Positions 15,575 through 31,963 of a stretch of DNA of 64,000 bases are shown here, piece after piece. Below the pieces are notes generated by a model, which was not told the origin of the DNA, made no database searches, and saw only the letters and a list, made by a program, of their open reading frames with translations. Position numbers and translations under genes: made by a program. Within the stretch, counting starts at the first letter, position 1, and each line of letters opens with the position of its first letter. The stretch is from positions 1 through 64,000 of the forward strand of contig DASVYC010000064.1 of the NCBI GenBank assembly GCA_036392375.1, in the 5' to 3' direction. Source of the DNA: JAFEBO01 sp036392375. Its GTDB lineage: Bacteria; Planctomycetota; Phycisphaerae; Phycisphaerales; UBA1924.

Positions 15575-16666
15575 TCACGGGCAAGGCACGTTGGGCACGT
15601 TCTCCCACTCGCCCCATATCGAGGCGTACTCGGCGCGGCACGCCGGCTCGTACTGCAGCTCGGGCTGCGGGCAGTTGGGGGTCGCCGGGCAGGTCGGCGG
15701 CGGGGTGGACTCGGGCTTCGCGACCTTGCAGTAGATCGTCGGCCCCGGGGTGTGCCCGCGACGCTTCTGTGTGCAGGTGACCTCGGTGCAATCGGCCTTG
15801 CGGAACTTCGCAGAGCGGAACTCGGTGAAGTACTTGCGGAGCTCGAACATGCACGACCAGCGGTAGTTCTCGTCGATCCGCGGCTCGGAGCGGATCCCGA
15901 TGTAGTACCAGCGGCAGACCTCCGACGACAGCGTCGTCGCCCAGGGCGTGATCTTCTCTTCCGTGCAATTCTCCGGCTCCGGCCCCACGCACGCCTGCAG
16001 ATTCAACGCCATCCCGGTCACCAACTCATCGGCCTGCTCCTCGGTGGCGTAGATGCCCGGACCTGCCCAGTTCACAGTGTCCGCCATGGAATTGAGCATC
16101 ATCCGCTCGGCGGGACAACTCCCGATCTCGCCGCCGCCCTCCACCGGTCGCAGCGCTGCCGCCGGGTAGCCCACGCTCACGAGCATGTCGATCAAGGCCG
16201 TGGGCGTGGTGCTGTTCTGCACCACCGCGAACAACGGGTCGTCGGTGAGCATGCCCGCGAGGTACGGCAGGGGTGGCCGGGCACCCAGCGGATCGAACTG
16301 CGAAACCAAGTCGGGACGGCCGAAGAGATCGTCATCCGAGTCCGGGATGTTCAGCGCCATCTTGCAGGTGTACAGCGCGTCCGCCGGCGAGGCGAGAAGC
16401 CACGAGTACGCGTCCCATCCGTCGGTTGTCCGCAGGAACAGCACCGTGTGCAGGTTGTCGCCGATCGTCGTGCCGGGCTTGGCGATCGCCACCATCGCGC
16501 TGACGAGATTGGTCGCTTCGGAGTACGCGGGAACAAACAGCCAGCTCTCGGTCTCAAAACGGTGCGGGCTGAGCCGTCGGGCGATGGCGTCGGCGTGAGC
16601 GGACGAGGCGATCGCGCAGCAGACCGCCGCGGCCGCCGCCACCAGTGCACGAATCGAGCGTGTCAT
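15575..16666 (-). CDS. secreted cysteine-containing protein of unknown function
   Basis: A 363-residue protein with a clear signal peptide (MTRSIRALVAAAAAVCCAIA, cleaved near SAHA). The mature part has no domain I recognise. The last ~150 residues carry at least ten cysteines (ACVGPEPENCTEEK, ADCTEVTCTQKRRG, PPTCPATPNCPQPE), suggesting a disulfide-stabilised module outside the cytoplasm. Start at 16666 is preferred over 16849 because it begins the signal peptide. It is convergent with the BFD-like gene at 15214. Confidence 0.65.
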   Translation of the reverse strand: MTRSIRALVAAAAAVCCAIASSAHADAIARRLSPHRFETESWLFVPAYSEATNLVSAMVAIAKPGTTIGDNLHTVLFLRTTDGWDAYSWLLASPADALYTCKMALNIPDSDDDLFGRPDLVSQFDPLGARPPLPYLAGMLTDDPLFAVVQNSTTPTALIDMLVSVGYPAAALRPVEGGGEIGSCPAERMMLNSMADTVNWAGPGIYATEEQADELVTGMALNLQACVGPEPENCTEEKITPWATTLSSEVCRWYYIGIRSEPRIDENYRWSCMFELRKYFTEFRSAKFRKADCTEVTCTQKRRGHTPGPTIYCKVAKPESTPPPTCPATPNCPQPELQYEPACRAEYASIWGEWENVPNVPCP

Positions 16667-16885
16667 AAGGCCTCCGTGATCGCGTCCCCCGCAAGCCGCG
16701 GAGCAAAACGTACCGCGCACTGCCACGCCGCGCTCCACAATCTGCTTGCCGCCCCGCAAGATTCGGCACAAAGCGTCTCGCGCGCCGCGTTCGCTATGAG
16801 CGATAACCACAATCCGCGACCATCGCGTCCGGCGTTCTGGAGCGGACACCTCATGCGATGCAAACGCTTACGCACGCGAAGTCCA

Positions 16886-16913
16886 TAAAAAACCCGGGCA
16901 AGGGCCCGGGTTT
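16886..16913 (-). terminator. rpoC Rho-independent terminator
   Basis: Read on the minus strand: 10-bp perfect stem AAACCCGGGC / GCCCGGGTTT with a 4-base loop and a T-run, ending about 27 bp past the rpoC stop codon. Confidence 0.85.
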
Positions 16914-16939
16914 GTGGGTCGCTGAGATGGCCCCCCCGA

Positions 16940-21268
<4,329 letters not shown>

Positions 21269-21335
21269 GAGTCTTCTCGCCTTTCGCGGCGTTGTGGTGC
21301 CGCGGACCGTTTCGAACTGGATCGACTGTCTTTAC

Positions 21336-21370
21336 CTAGTGCCTAGTGCTTAGTGCCAAGTGCCCAATGC
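21336..21370. repeat. five 7-bp tandem units between rpoB and rpoC
   Basis: Units on the plus strand: CTAGTGC, CTAGTGC, TTAGTGC, CAAGTGC, CCAATGC, each differing from its neighbour by one or two bases. They lie in the 130-bp spacer within the rpoBC operon, about 70 bp before the rpoC start on the minus strand. Confidence 0.85.
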
Positions 21371-21381
21371 CTTGCCTGTCT

Positions 21382-25251
<3,870 letters not shown>

Positions 25252-25432
25252 CGAAGTCCTTTCGAGCGATTGATAACCGACCGCGGCGACGAAATCGCCA
25301 CAGGGAGTCATACCCCGACCTGTTTTACAAGCCTCGAGTGATCACGCCGTTGTATGAGGAGCCAGTAAGGGAGCCAAAGTTCGCCGCGAGTGTGCCCGTT
25401 GACCGCTATGTCCGGCGGGTGCCGAACCTTTC

Positions 25433-25438
25433 AGTATA
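25433..25438 (-). promoter_or_regulatory. possible -10 box upstream of rpoB
   Basis: On the minus strand TATACT lies about 180 bp upstream of the rpoB start. No matching -35 is visible at 16-18 bp. The 296-bp gap (25252-25547) is AT-richer than its surroundings around 25480-25560 and holds no gene; it must carry the rpoBC promoter or the operon must start further upstream. Confidence 0.3.
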
Positions 25439-25547
25439 GTCCCACCCGAGATCAACCGTCCCGGACTCCGCAAGCCCCGCTTGAGTTTTTTGTCCAACTT
25501 TCAAATGGAATGAAGCTCGGGCCCTATCCATTCAAAAACCGAATACG

Positions 25548-26138
25548 TTATGTTTGTGTTATATTTGGTATCCGCGCCCATCCATATGCGACCTGCCGAT
25601 ACCCTCGCCCCGCCAGCGTGAGCACCGACTCCGACACCACAACTCCGCCTAGGCGCTCGTAGAACCCCCGGGCGTTGGTGTTGTCGCGGAGCACCCACAG
25701 AACCATCCCGCCCGCGGCTCCCGCCTGCACCATCGCGCCCGCAAACGCCCCCACCAAGGCCCGCCCCGCTCCTTTCTGCTGCGTGCCCGGCGCGACATGG
25801 ATGGCGAAGAGCTCGGTCGCGAACCGCCGCGGCACGTCGGGCGGGCACGGATCGCCCGCCGCCGACGATTCCCGCGTCGGCCCGCCCCGCACCATGCCCA
25901 CGATCGCGCCGGTTGCGGGGTCCTCAGCCACCAGGAACGCCGAGCGCGCCAGATTCGGATTCGCCTGCGGATCAAAGTGCCTGGCGTGATACCCGGCGAT
26001 GCCCTCGACGGTCAGCGCGTCAAGAAAATCATCGTCGAGCATCCCGCGGTACGCCGTGTGCCACGCCGCAAGCTGCATCGCCGCGACAGCGTGCATGTCG
26101 GAGATGCAAGCGGGACGGATCGAGAACGCTGCGCACAT
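25548..26138 (-). CDS. GNAT-family N-acetyltransferase
   Basis: A 196-residue acetyl-CoA-dependent acetyltransferase. Seen: N-terminal IRPACISDMHAVAAMQLAAW, the beta4 strand ELFAIHVAP, the acetyl-CoA pyrophosphate loop QQKGAGRALV, and VLRDNTNARGFYERLGG near the C-terminus. Between is a proline-rich insertion (GDPCPPDVPRR). Substrate cannot be inferred. Same strand as rpoB but separated by 296 bp, so probably an independent transcript. Confidence 0.9.
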   Translation of the reverse strand: MCAAFSIRPACISDMHAVAAMQLAAWHTAYRGMLDDDFLDALTVEGIAGYHARHFDPQANPNLARSAFLVAEDPATGAIVGMVRGGPTRESSAAGDPCPPDVPRRFATELFAIHVAPGTQQKGAGRALVGAFAGAMVQAGAAGGMVLWVLRDNTNARGFYERLGGVVVSESVLTLAGRGYRQVAYGWARIPNITQT

Positions 26139-26367
26139 GATCTCATGCTACGGGTCGCCGACCCGGCAAGCCCTCCGCCGCACGAACCGATCCCGCGGCC
26201 GCGTGCTCCGGGCCATCGAGAACCTCGGATCGCTCACGTCCGCGCAAGGGCGTCGGCTCTCCGACAACTACCGCGCGTGGAACAGCGATGCACCGCCGCC
26301 GCGGTACACCGCGTCAGTTGTGGAAGCGACGCACCGGCGGCTCAAAGACAAGTTCAGCCTGTGGTGA
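26137..26367 (+). CDS. small hypothetical protein
   Basis: A 76-codon frame between two minus-strand genes, beginning at the acetyltransferase start codon and ending 7 bp before the end of rsmD. Third codon positions are strongly G/C as in real genes here, and the C-terminal half (VLRAIENLGSLTSAQGRRLS, then SVVEATHRRLKDKF) looks like two amphipathic helices. No family recognised. The true start may be a GTG near 26203. Confidence 0.4.
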   Translation: MISCYGSPTRQALRRTNRSRGRVLRAIENLGSLTSAQGRRLSDNYRAWNSDAPPPRYTASVVEATHRRLKDKFSLW

Positions 26368-26374
26368 GATTCGC

Positions 26375-27346
26375 TCAGCCCCTCACGTACAAATGCACCG
26401 CCGTCGTGCCGTAGGCGTGCGTCTCGGGACCCTTCAGGCCCTCGATCTTCAGGTCGACCGGTTGCTTCGCAGGCTTGGCCGCGGCGGCCGCGATCTCTTC
26501 GGGGGTTTGCGTTTCGATCACGTTGCCGAACTCGTCAAGGTCGAGCTCTTCCCATGCGGCGTCGAACGGGCCGGCTTCGTCATTGAGTTGTGCTTCGAGC
26601 GCGGCTTCGTTGAGCCTGCCGCTCCGCGACACCACCTCCGGCGTGCCGCGTTTAGCGATGGCGCCCTTGTCAGCGCCGGCCGCACCGAGGCGGTCGGCCT
26701 TGGCGTTCTTCCCTCCGCGCAGCGCCTCGCGTTCGAGCTGCTCGTGCCACGCGCCCTTCTTGACGTGCGGCTCATCCTTCTTCCGCTTCTTCAGCCACTT
26801 GCCCTGGCGCGTGCCGCCCGGGCCGAGCTCGGCGGGGTTGGGCTGATCCGGCGGCACATCGAGAAAGAACGGCCACGGCGTGCGCAGCACGATGAAGCCG
26901 TCGCTGCTCAGGTTCGCCGCGAGCTGCTGCATCGCGCTGATCACGCGGCGCCATCCAAGGGGATCGCGGATCAGCGGATACGGCGGATCGAGGAACACGA
27001 TCTGCACCGGGCTCGGGCAACGCGCGATCGCACCGATGCCCAAGGCATCACCGATCACCACCTCGCACTTGTCCTGCACGCCGAACTGCTCGATGTTCTT
27101 GCGCAGGATCGCCGCGATCTGCTTGTTCTGCTCGACCAGCACCGCCTGGCTCGCGCCGCGGCTGATGGCCTCGAGCCCGATCGCGCCCGTGCCGGCAAAC
27201 GCGTCGAAGATCGCGTTGCCCTCCACGTGCCCGCGGAGGAGCATGAAGACCGATTCCTTCACACGGTCGGGGATCGGCCGCGTGATCTCCGCGTCGGGCG
27301 GCGTGAACAGTTTCCGGGAGCGAAACTCACCGGCGATGATGCGCAT
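26375..27346 (-). CDS. rsmD: RsmD-type 16S rRNA (guanine-N2) methyltransferase with large insertion
   Basis: Methylates G966 of 16S rRNA in E. coli, using SAM. Seen: MRIIAGEFRSRKL at the start, SAM motif FDAFAGTGAIGLEA (residues 47-60), and catalytic DPPYPL at 120-125. RsmD proteins are usually about 190 residues; this one has 323. The extra ~130 residues lie between the strand FIVLRTPWPFF and the final strand ETHAYGTTAVHLYVRG, which matches the usual RsmD ending. The insertion is Lys-rich first (KWLKKRKKDEPHVKKG), then Asp/Glu-rich. It may bind RNA or a partner; no known domain is visible. Confidence 0.85.
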   Translation of the reverse strand: MRIIAGEFRSRKLFTPPDAEITRPIPDRVKESVFMLLRGHVEGNAIFDAFAGTGAIGLEAISRGASQAVLVEQNKQIAAILRKNIEQFGVQDKCEVVIGDALGIGAIARCPSPVQIVFLDPPYPLIRDPLGWRRVISAMQQLAANLSSDGFIVLRTPWPFFLDVPPDQPNPAELGPGGTRQGKWLKKRKKDEPHVKKGAWHEQLEREALRGGKNAKADRLGAAGADKGAIAKRGTPEVVSRSGRLNEAALEAQLNDEAGPFDAAWEELDLDEFGNVIETQTPEEIAAAAAKPAKQPVDLKIEGLKGPETHAYGTTAVHLYVRG

Positions 27347-27356
27347 GGGCAAGCGT

Positions 27357-27545
27357 AGTGGAGCAGTGGGGAAGTGGAGCAGTGGAACAGGGGCGCAAAG
27401 CAGGGGCGGAGAACAGGTAGCAGATGGCACATAGAAAATAGCAACCAGCAAATAGCAAAGGGCCAAATCAAGACAGCCCGCACCGGACGTGGCTCGGCCA
27501 CGCATTTGCCATTTGGCCATCTGCGATTTGCTATTTCGCTCTGCG
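27357..27545. repeat. two word-repeat blocks upstream of rsmD
   Basis: First block (27357-27390) repeats AGTGGAGCAGTGG; its complement, CCACTGCTCCACT, recurs at 51181-51226. Second block (27421-27545) is an imperfect inverted repeat built from AAATAGCAA and GGCCAAAT words, with a small hairpin CGTGGC-TCG-GCCACG at 27489-27503 in the middle. The word GCAAAGGGCCAAATC also occurs in the repeat at 46333-46432. Confidence 0.7.
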
Positions 27546-27606
27546 CGCGCCGACGCGAGGGCAGGTTATGAATCTGCTCCTCGTGTGCACCCCGGGCGGA
27601 AACACG

Positions 27607-27766
27607 TAAAATCACAGGGTGCCGTCGGCGCCTCTCTCCATGCTGTTGTCCGAAGACTTGGGCGGTAGAGAGCTGCCCTCCGCAGCTCCCCTCAAGTCTT
27701 CGGCATGAGCCGAAGGGGCGTCGCTTGTGGCGACTGGGTTCGAGTCCTCGCGGCGTTCGTGCCGCG
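27607..27766 (+). ncRNA. structured RNA candidate of unknown class
   Basis: A gene-free stretch rich in complementary segments. Hairpins seen: a 10-bp stem CGAAGACTTG/CAAGTCTTCG (27651-27660 with 27693-27702) enclosing GAGCTGC/GCAGCTC (27670-27688); an alternative CTTCGGC/GCCGAAG (27698-27715) that competes with the first; GTCGC/GCGAC (27720-27734); GACT/AGTC around GGGTTCG (27732-27746); and CGCGGC/GCCGCG (27749-27766). A possible -10 TAAAAT is at 27607-27612. The strand is uncertain because stems read both ways. The GGGTTCGAGTCC piece resembles a tRNA T-arm, but no acceptor stem fits. Confidence 0.35.
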
Positions 27767-27790
27767 GGCTCGTTGAAACACACGCCGGCG

Positions 27791-28432
27791 TTACTTCGCC
27801 AGCGAATCGATCGAGTACGTCATGAACGGCGGATGCTCGACGCCCGTGACGACTCTCCAGAACGGCTCGCCAAACTCATCAGCGAGCCAGGAACGGAACG
27901 GACCACGCTCATCCTGGGACACGTCGGCCAGTAGCGGCCCGCCCACGAAGATCGAGCGATGGATCAACAGCAGGTCGTCGGACACGTACTCCGACTCCGC
28001 CGCGATCCCCGCGAAGGCGTCCACCAGCTTGGCGAACACCATCGGGTCCGAACGCAGCAAGAGATCCGCGTCGTGCCAGAGGTAATAGCGGAACTTGGTC
28101 GCGGGCTTGCCGCGGACGATCATGCGGTTGCGCAGCAGCGCGGCGACGCCCCCCGGGCCGTCGATGCGCCGGTCCAGCAGCGGGCCGGGCACGGCACGCT
28201 CGAGCTGGTAACAGAACGAGTCGAGGTCGGTGATGAAGCGCCCGTAGAACGAACAAACTTCGGTGTCGCGCTGCATTCCCAGGAACTGACTGAGACTCGT
28301 TGCGAACTGCAGCCGCCGAGCCGGGAATTCGCTGAGAGCAACGAGATGGTGCTCGTCGAGGAGCTGGGTGACATCCGGCTGCCAGTCCGCGAGCAGGAGG
28401 GGCGATTCGGGTTGTCGAGACAGTGCGCTCAT
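27791..28432 (-). CDS. hypothetical protein
   Basis: A 213-residue, apparently cytoplasmic protein with no recognised domain. Seen: LLLADWQPDVTQLLDEHHLV, then SFYGRFITDLDSFCYQLERAV, a central KFRYYLWHDADLLLRSDP, and IHRSIFVGGPLL. Mixed alpha/beta composition, no signal peptide or membrane segment. Start at 28432 follows GGGAGAGCG, a good ribosome site; a longer form to 28531 is possible but starts with low-quality sequence. Neighbours do not suggest a role. Confidence 0.6.
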   Translation of the reverse strand: MSALSRQPESPLLLADWQPDVTQLLDEHHLVALSEFPARRLQFATSLSQFLGMQRDTEVCSFYGRFITDLDSFCYQLERAVPGPLLDRRIDGPGGVAALLRNRMIVRGKPATKFRYYLWHDADLLLRSDPMVFAKLVDAFAGIAAESEYVSDDLLLIHRSIFVGGPLLADVSQDERGPFRSWLADEFGEPFWRVVTGVEHPPFMTYSIDSLAK

Positions 28433-29016
28433 CGCTCTCCCATCTCGCGCAGGCACAGCGGTGACGAGCACCGCTCGCTGCGTGCAGCCGATGTCCGCCC
28501 GCGGCGCCGTGGCGACCCCGCGAACGTCCACACCACTGCATGTTCACGACGCCACCTGGCACGAGCCACGCGGCTGTGAACACACCGATCCCGCAACCGG
28601 TCTCCCGGCGGCGGACGCACCACAACTAGGAACCCCGTTTGCCCGCACGCACCACTTCGCGCAGCGGGACTGCAAGTCGCGGCCTCTGACCAACCCAAAT
28701 GTGCATCAGAAACCCCGCCCGCACCACCCACACATCCGATTTCTCCCGCGAAAGTTGCGCAGGCCCACCATCCCACAAGCCCCGCATTGTTTCCGGAACG
28801 CCCACTCCACCCGCCACCTCGTACGCCTCAACAAACACCGACCGCGTCGTTTACAGACCTCAACGCCACGCTCTGGCCACCCCGAAACATGGGTATACCC
28901 CTTAAATTTGGGGTTTCCTCGGGTAAAATAAGTAATTCCTAACGAACATAAATGAAACAGACGCGATAAGAATACCTAGACTCAGAATCTGCCGGAACCC
29001 GAGCAGCGACTCCGGG
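28433..29016. other. intergenic region without a recognisable gene
   Basis: About 580 bp. Frames on the plus strand through here are Pro/His/Arg-rich and look non-coding. The last 130 bp (28885-29016) are clearly AT-richer than the rest of the window and include TAAAAT at 28925, which may be a -10 element for the LuxR gene; no good -35 is visible. Confidence 0.5.
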
Positions 29017-29050
29017 ATGGGGAGTTATTTGTAACGAGGTGTATCCCCAT
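29017..29050 (+). promoter_or_regulatory. inverted repeat that sequesters the LuxR-gene start codon
   Basis: Perfect 7-bp arms ATGGGGA (29017-29023) and TCCCCAT (29044-29050); the second arm contains the first two bases of the start codon ATG at 29049, and the loop carries the only ribosome-site-like GAGG (29036-29039). This could keep translation low until opened. Confidence 0.4.
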
Positions 29051-29828
29051 GTCAGTTGACGTGACTCGCGGCACAGCCATTGTGGATGCAGTCGAAAAGA
29101 CGACGGCCCTGCCGGCGATTCCTTCGCGTGACTGGTGCGATCGAGGGGCCGCGGTGCTAAGTGACCTGATGGCCCCGAAATCAGGCAAGAGTGTCTTTGC
29201 CGTCGCCGTAGGCCGAGGCGTGGACCGCTTGGAGTCTGTGGATGCTGTGGGTTTCCACGGAACCGACCCTGTTGCGATCACCGAGCTGCAGCAATCGCTC
29301 TCCCGGGGGCTGCCACTGGCACCCCGACGAGAGCACGAAATCGCCTACGCCACGGGTGCGGATCTGCACCGTTCTGATATGTGGTTGCGCTCGCCGCTGA
29401 TGAAGTGTGTCTCGTCGCAGGGCATGTCGGGATTGCTACTGGGGGTCGGATCGATCTCCGACACCGCCCCGGGGCGGCTGCTGTGGTTCTTCGGCGCTCA
29501 CGAGACTTCTTCTCATTCAGAAACGACGAACGACGCCACGCTGCTGGTGACCACACTGATCGCGATGCTGCGGCGGTCGCGGCTGGCGCTCGGAACTGAG
29601 CCGGGACGTCCGATCGATTGGGTGAGCGAACGCGAGCACGAGACGCTGGGCCACGTGGTCCGAGGCTTGAGCGTGCGTGAGATCGCCGAGAAGACCGGAC
29701 GGAGCTCGCACACCGTGCACGATCACGTCAAGAGCCTGCACCGCAAGCTCGGGGCGAGCAGCCGCGGCGAGCTGGTGGCGCGGGCCTTGGGACACGCGCC
29801 TTCGATCCGCCACCACGTCGCCAAGTGA
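29049..29828 (+). CDS. LuxR-type transcriptional regulator
   Basis: A 259-residue regulator. The C-terminal ~65 residues form a LuxR/GerE helix-turn-helix (VSEREHETLGHVVRGLSVRE, then IAEKTGRSSHTVHDHVKSLH and RKLGASSRGELVARAL). The N-terminal ~180 residues have a GAF/PAS-like look (AVAVGRGVDRLESVDAVGFH, LLLGVGSISDTAPGRLLWFF) and no receiver-domain aspartates, so the signal is probably a bound ligand rather than phosphorylation. Start codon is held in a hairpin. Target genes cannot be inferred from context. Confidence 0.85.
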   Translation: MSVDVTRGTAIVDAVEKTTALPAIPSRDWCDRGAAVLSDLMAPKSGKSVFAVAVGRGVDRLESVDAVGFHGTDPVAITELQQSLSRGLPLAPRREHEIAYATGADLHRSDMWLRSPLMKCVSSQGMSGLLLGVGSISDTAPGRLLWFFGAHETSSHSETTNDATLLVTTLIAMLRRSRLALGTEPGRPIDWVSEREHETLGHVVRGLSVREIAEKTGRSSHTVHDHVKSLHRKLGASSRGELVARALGHAPSIRHHVAK

Positions 29829-29851
29829 AATTTCAACGACCTTCGCCTCAG

Positions 29852-30565
29852 CTACTTCGCCTCGGCGACGGCGCGGCGGCTGACCATCTCGCGGGCGCGT
29901 TCCTCGATCTTGCGGGCCAGACGTGCGGCCAGGGGCGGGTCGTCGGAAATCGCCTCTTCAAATGAACCCGGGAAGGGCAGGGTCGGGTCGCTCGTGCCGC
30001 TGGTCAAATAGACAGACCGCGTGTTGGGGCGGACGCCATACGTATGGATGCGTTCGACGACGACCACCACGCGGGCGATGGTGTCGCGTGGCTGTTCGAG
30101 CAGGTCGGCGTCGAGGCGACGTGCGGCGTTGATCGGGATCTCGTTGCGGCGGGCGTCGGCGATAACCCCCGCCTCGGCGGCGGGATCGGCGGGCAACGGG
30201 TCTGCAGGCGTAAACGTCACCTCGACTCGGCGCTGCTGCTTGTTGATCGTGTCCTCCCACTCTTGGCTGAGACGGGACTGCTCGGTGTCCCAGGGCGTGA
30301 AAAGCCCGGCAGTGGTCTTGGGCCCCGAGGTGATCACGCCGGCACGGGCGTCGACGCGGGAGAGCGGGAAGCGGTACTCGGCGAGCACATCGCGGGCCGC
30401 CTCGAAGGTCGCGTCGTACTCGGAGGCCACGACGCGGAACTCGGGATTGCCCGAGCCCGCGCAGCCGCCCAAGGTCATCACCAGCACCGCCCCCGACACC
30501 ACCCCCAGCGCGAGCAGGGAGGACGGCAGGGACAACCAACGCGACAAGGAACGCGAGAGCAGCAT
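29852..30565 (-). CDS. lipoprotein of unknown function
   Basis: A 237-residue predicted lipoprotein: signal segment LALGVVSGAVLVMTLGGC with the lipid-modified Cys at about residue 35. The mature domain (FRVVASEYDATFEAARDVLA, FPLSRVDARAGVITSGPK, RVVVVVERIHTYGVRP) suggests an alpha/beta sandwich; the end is helical and charged. ATG at 30565 is preferred to the TTG just before it. It lies 33 bp after the pyrB start region on the same strand order (downstream of pyrB), so the two may be cotranscribed. Confidence 0.65.
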   Translation of the reverse strand: MLLSRSLSRWLSLPSSLLALGVVSGAVLVMTLGGCAGSGNPEFRVVASEYDATFEAARDVLAEYRFPLSRVDARAGVITSGPKTTAGLFTPWDTEQSRLSQEWEDTINKQQRRVEVTFTPADPLPADPAAEAGVIADARRNEIPINAARRLDADLLEQPRDTIARVVVVVERIHTYGVRPNTRSVYLTSGTSDPTLPFPGSFEEAISDDPPLAARLARKIEERAREMVSRRAVAEAK

Positions 30566-30598
30566 CAAGAGAGCGTAGCAATCCCGCGACCCGACGCT

Positions 30599-31651
30599 TC
30601 ACCGCTCGCACGCGGCGACGCACGCCTCGAGCACCGCCATCCGCACACCCACGCCCACGGTGACCTGGCGGAGGATCACGCTCCGCGGCCCGTCTGCGAC
30701 CTCGGGGTCCAGCTCCAGCCCGCGGTTGATCGGCCCGGGGTGCATCACGATCGCGTCCCGCCTCATCCGCTCGGCCCGCTGCGCGGTCATGCCGAAGAGC
30801 GAGCGATACTCACGGATCGACGCGATCGAGGGTGAGTTCTTGCCCGACGCCTCGGCGTGACGCTCGAACTGCACCCGCAGCATCATCACCGCGTCGGCCT
30901 TGGGCAGGACGGCGTCGAGGTCGTGGGCGACCCGAACCCCGCCCGCGTCCGGGCCTTGCTCGGCCAGGGACTCGAGGCTGCGCGGCGCCAGCCCGGCGGG
31001 CCCGACGCACACGACATCCGCGCCCAGCGCCGTCAGCCCGGCGATGTTGGAACGCGCGACGCGGGAGGAAACGATGTCTCCCACGATCGCGACGGTCAGG
31101 CCGCGCAGATCGAAGCCGTCGAGCCTGCCGTTGGCTTCGGCGAGTGTGTAGATGTCGAGCAGGCCCTGGGTGGGGTGCTCGTGGCGACCGTCGCCGGCGT
31201 TGACGACCGGGCAGCGGACGTTGCGCGCGATCATCGCGGCCGCGCCGCCCTGACGGGCCCGGATCACGAGTGCGTGCACGCCCATCGCCTCGACGTTGCG
31301 GGCGGTGTCGATCAGCGTCTCACCCTTGGTCACGCTGCTGAACGCGCCCAGAAGGTTCGACACGTGGGCCCTGAGGCGGTGGGCCGCGTTGGTGAAGCTC
31401 GTGCGGGTGCGGGTCGAGTCTTCAAAGAACAGATTGGCGATGGTGGTCCCTGCCAGCGGTGAGTCGGTGACATCGGTGGTGATGTCCACCCGCTCTCGGC
31501 TCGCCGCCAAGAGCGCCCTCAGCGCCGCGGGCGCGACGCCCTGCAACCCGATCAGGTCCTTGCTGTTCCAACGCTCGTTGTTCCGGAGGGCGGGGCTCCG
31601 CGAGGGGGTTCGGGGGCGACCCTTGGACGGCGCTCGACGCGTGGCTGGCAT
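30599..31651 (-). CDS. pyrB: aspartate carbamoyltransferase, catalytic subunit
   Basis: Condenses carbamoyl phosphate with L-aspartate, the first committed step of pyrimidine synthesis, in the cytoplasm. Seen: carbamoyl-phosphate motif FEDSTRTRTSF (around residue 76), HRLRAHVSNL, the HPTQGLLDIYT motif, and HPGPINRGLELDPEVADG near the C-terminus, all typical of ATCase. 350 residues, with an Arg/Pro-rich N-terminal extension of about 25 residues that may not be translated. No pyrC, pyrI or pyrR is next to it. Confidence 0.95.
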   Translation of the reverse strand: MPATRRAPSKGRPRTPSRSPALRNNERWNSKDLIGLQGVAPAALRALLAASRERVDITTDVTDSPLAGTTIANLFFEDSTRTRTSFTNAAHRLRAHVSNLLGAFSSVTKGETLIDTARNVEAMGVHALVIRARQGGAAAMIARNVRCPVVNAGDGRHEHPTQGLLDIYTLAEANGRLDGFDLRGLTVAIVGDIVSSRVARSNIAGLTALGADVVCVGPAGLAPRSLESLAEQGPDAGGVRVAHDLDAVLPKADAVMMLRVQFERHAEASGKNSPSIASIREYRSLFGMTAQRAERMRRDAIVMHPGPINRGLELDPEVADGPRSVILRQVTVGVGVRMAVLEACVAACER

Positions 31652-31681
31652 GTCCGCATGGTATCGCCCGAGGCACGGCGG

Positions 31682-31903
31682 TCATTTCACTAACGCGTCG
31701 GCGCCGCGGCGGAGCGGTCCGGCGATCAACATCGCCGTGGGAAACGCGACCAGCCAGCCGATCGCGGCGTGCCGCAGCCATCGGCTCACGAGCTGTGCGT
31801 CCACGCCCGCGACCATGACGACGTTCGCCAGCGAGACGACTCCGGCAAGGGCACCGGAGAAGAGCAGGATGAACAGCACCGAGGCCCCGCGGCGGGAGAG
31901 CAT
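31682..31903 (-). CDS. DUF2798-like small membrane protein
   Basis: A 73-residue protein with two membrane helices (LFILLFSGALAGVVSLANVV and GWLVAFPTAMLIAGPL). The arrangement, with a central RWLRHAAIGWLVAFPTA and a final LRR, resembles the DUF2798 family, whose function is unknown. It precedes pyrB on the same strand with a 30-bp gap. Confidence 0.65.
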   Translation of the reverse strand: MLSRRGASVLFILLFSGALAGVVSLANVVMVAGVDAQLVSRWLRHAAIGWLVAFPTAMLIAGPLRRGADALVK

Positions 31904-31963
31904 GGCCGAGTATCGGTCGCGGCCGAGCGCACGCTTGATGGGTGGACGGATGCGGCGAACAGG

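Noticed and set aside
25252..25547. rplL or rplJ upstream of rpoB
   Set aside because: I looked for the canonical neighbours and found only AT-richer intergenic DNA and an acetyltransferase.
27732..27766. Possible tRNA because of the T-arm-like GGGTTCGAGTCC with a variable-arm-like hairpin just before it
   Set aside because: The T-stem has a mismatch, no 5' acceptor strand complementary to the following bases is found, and no anticodon arm with a normal 7-base loop fits. Kept only as an unclassified structured RNA candidate.
28368..28931. Plus-strand frame of 187 codons in the gap before the LuxR gene
   Set aside because: His/Pro/Arg-rich, crosses the start of the gene on the other strand, and has no ribosome site or domain.
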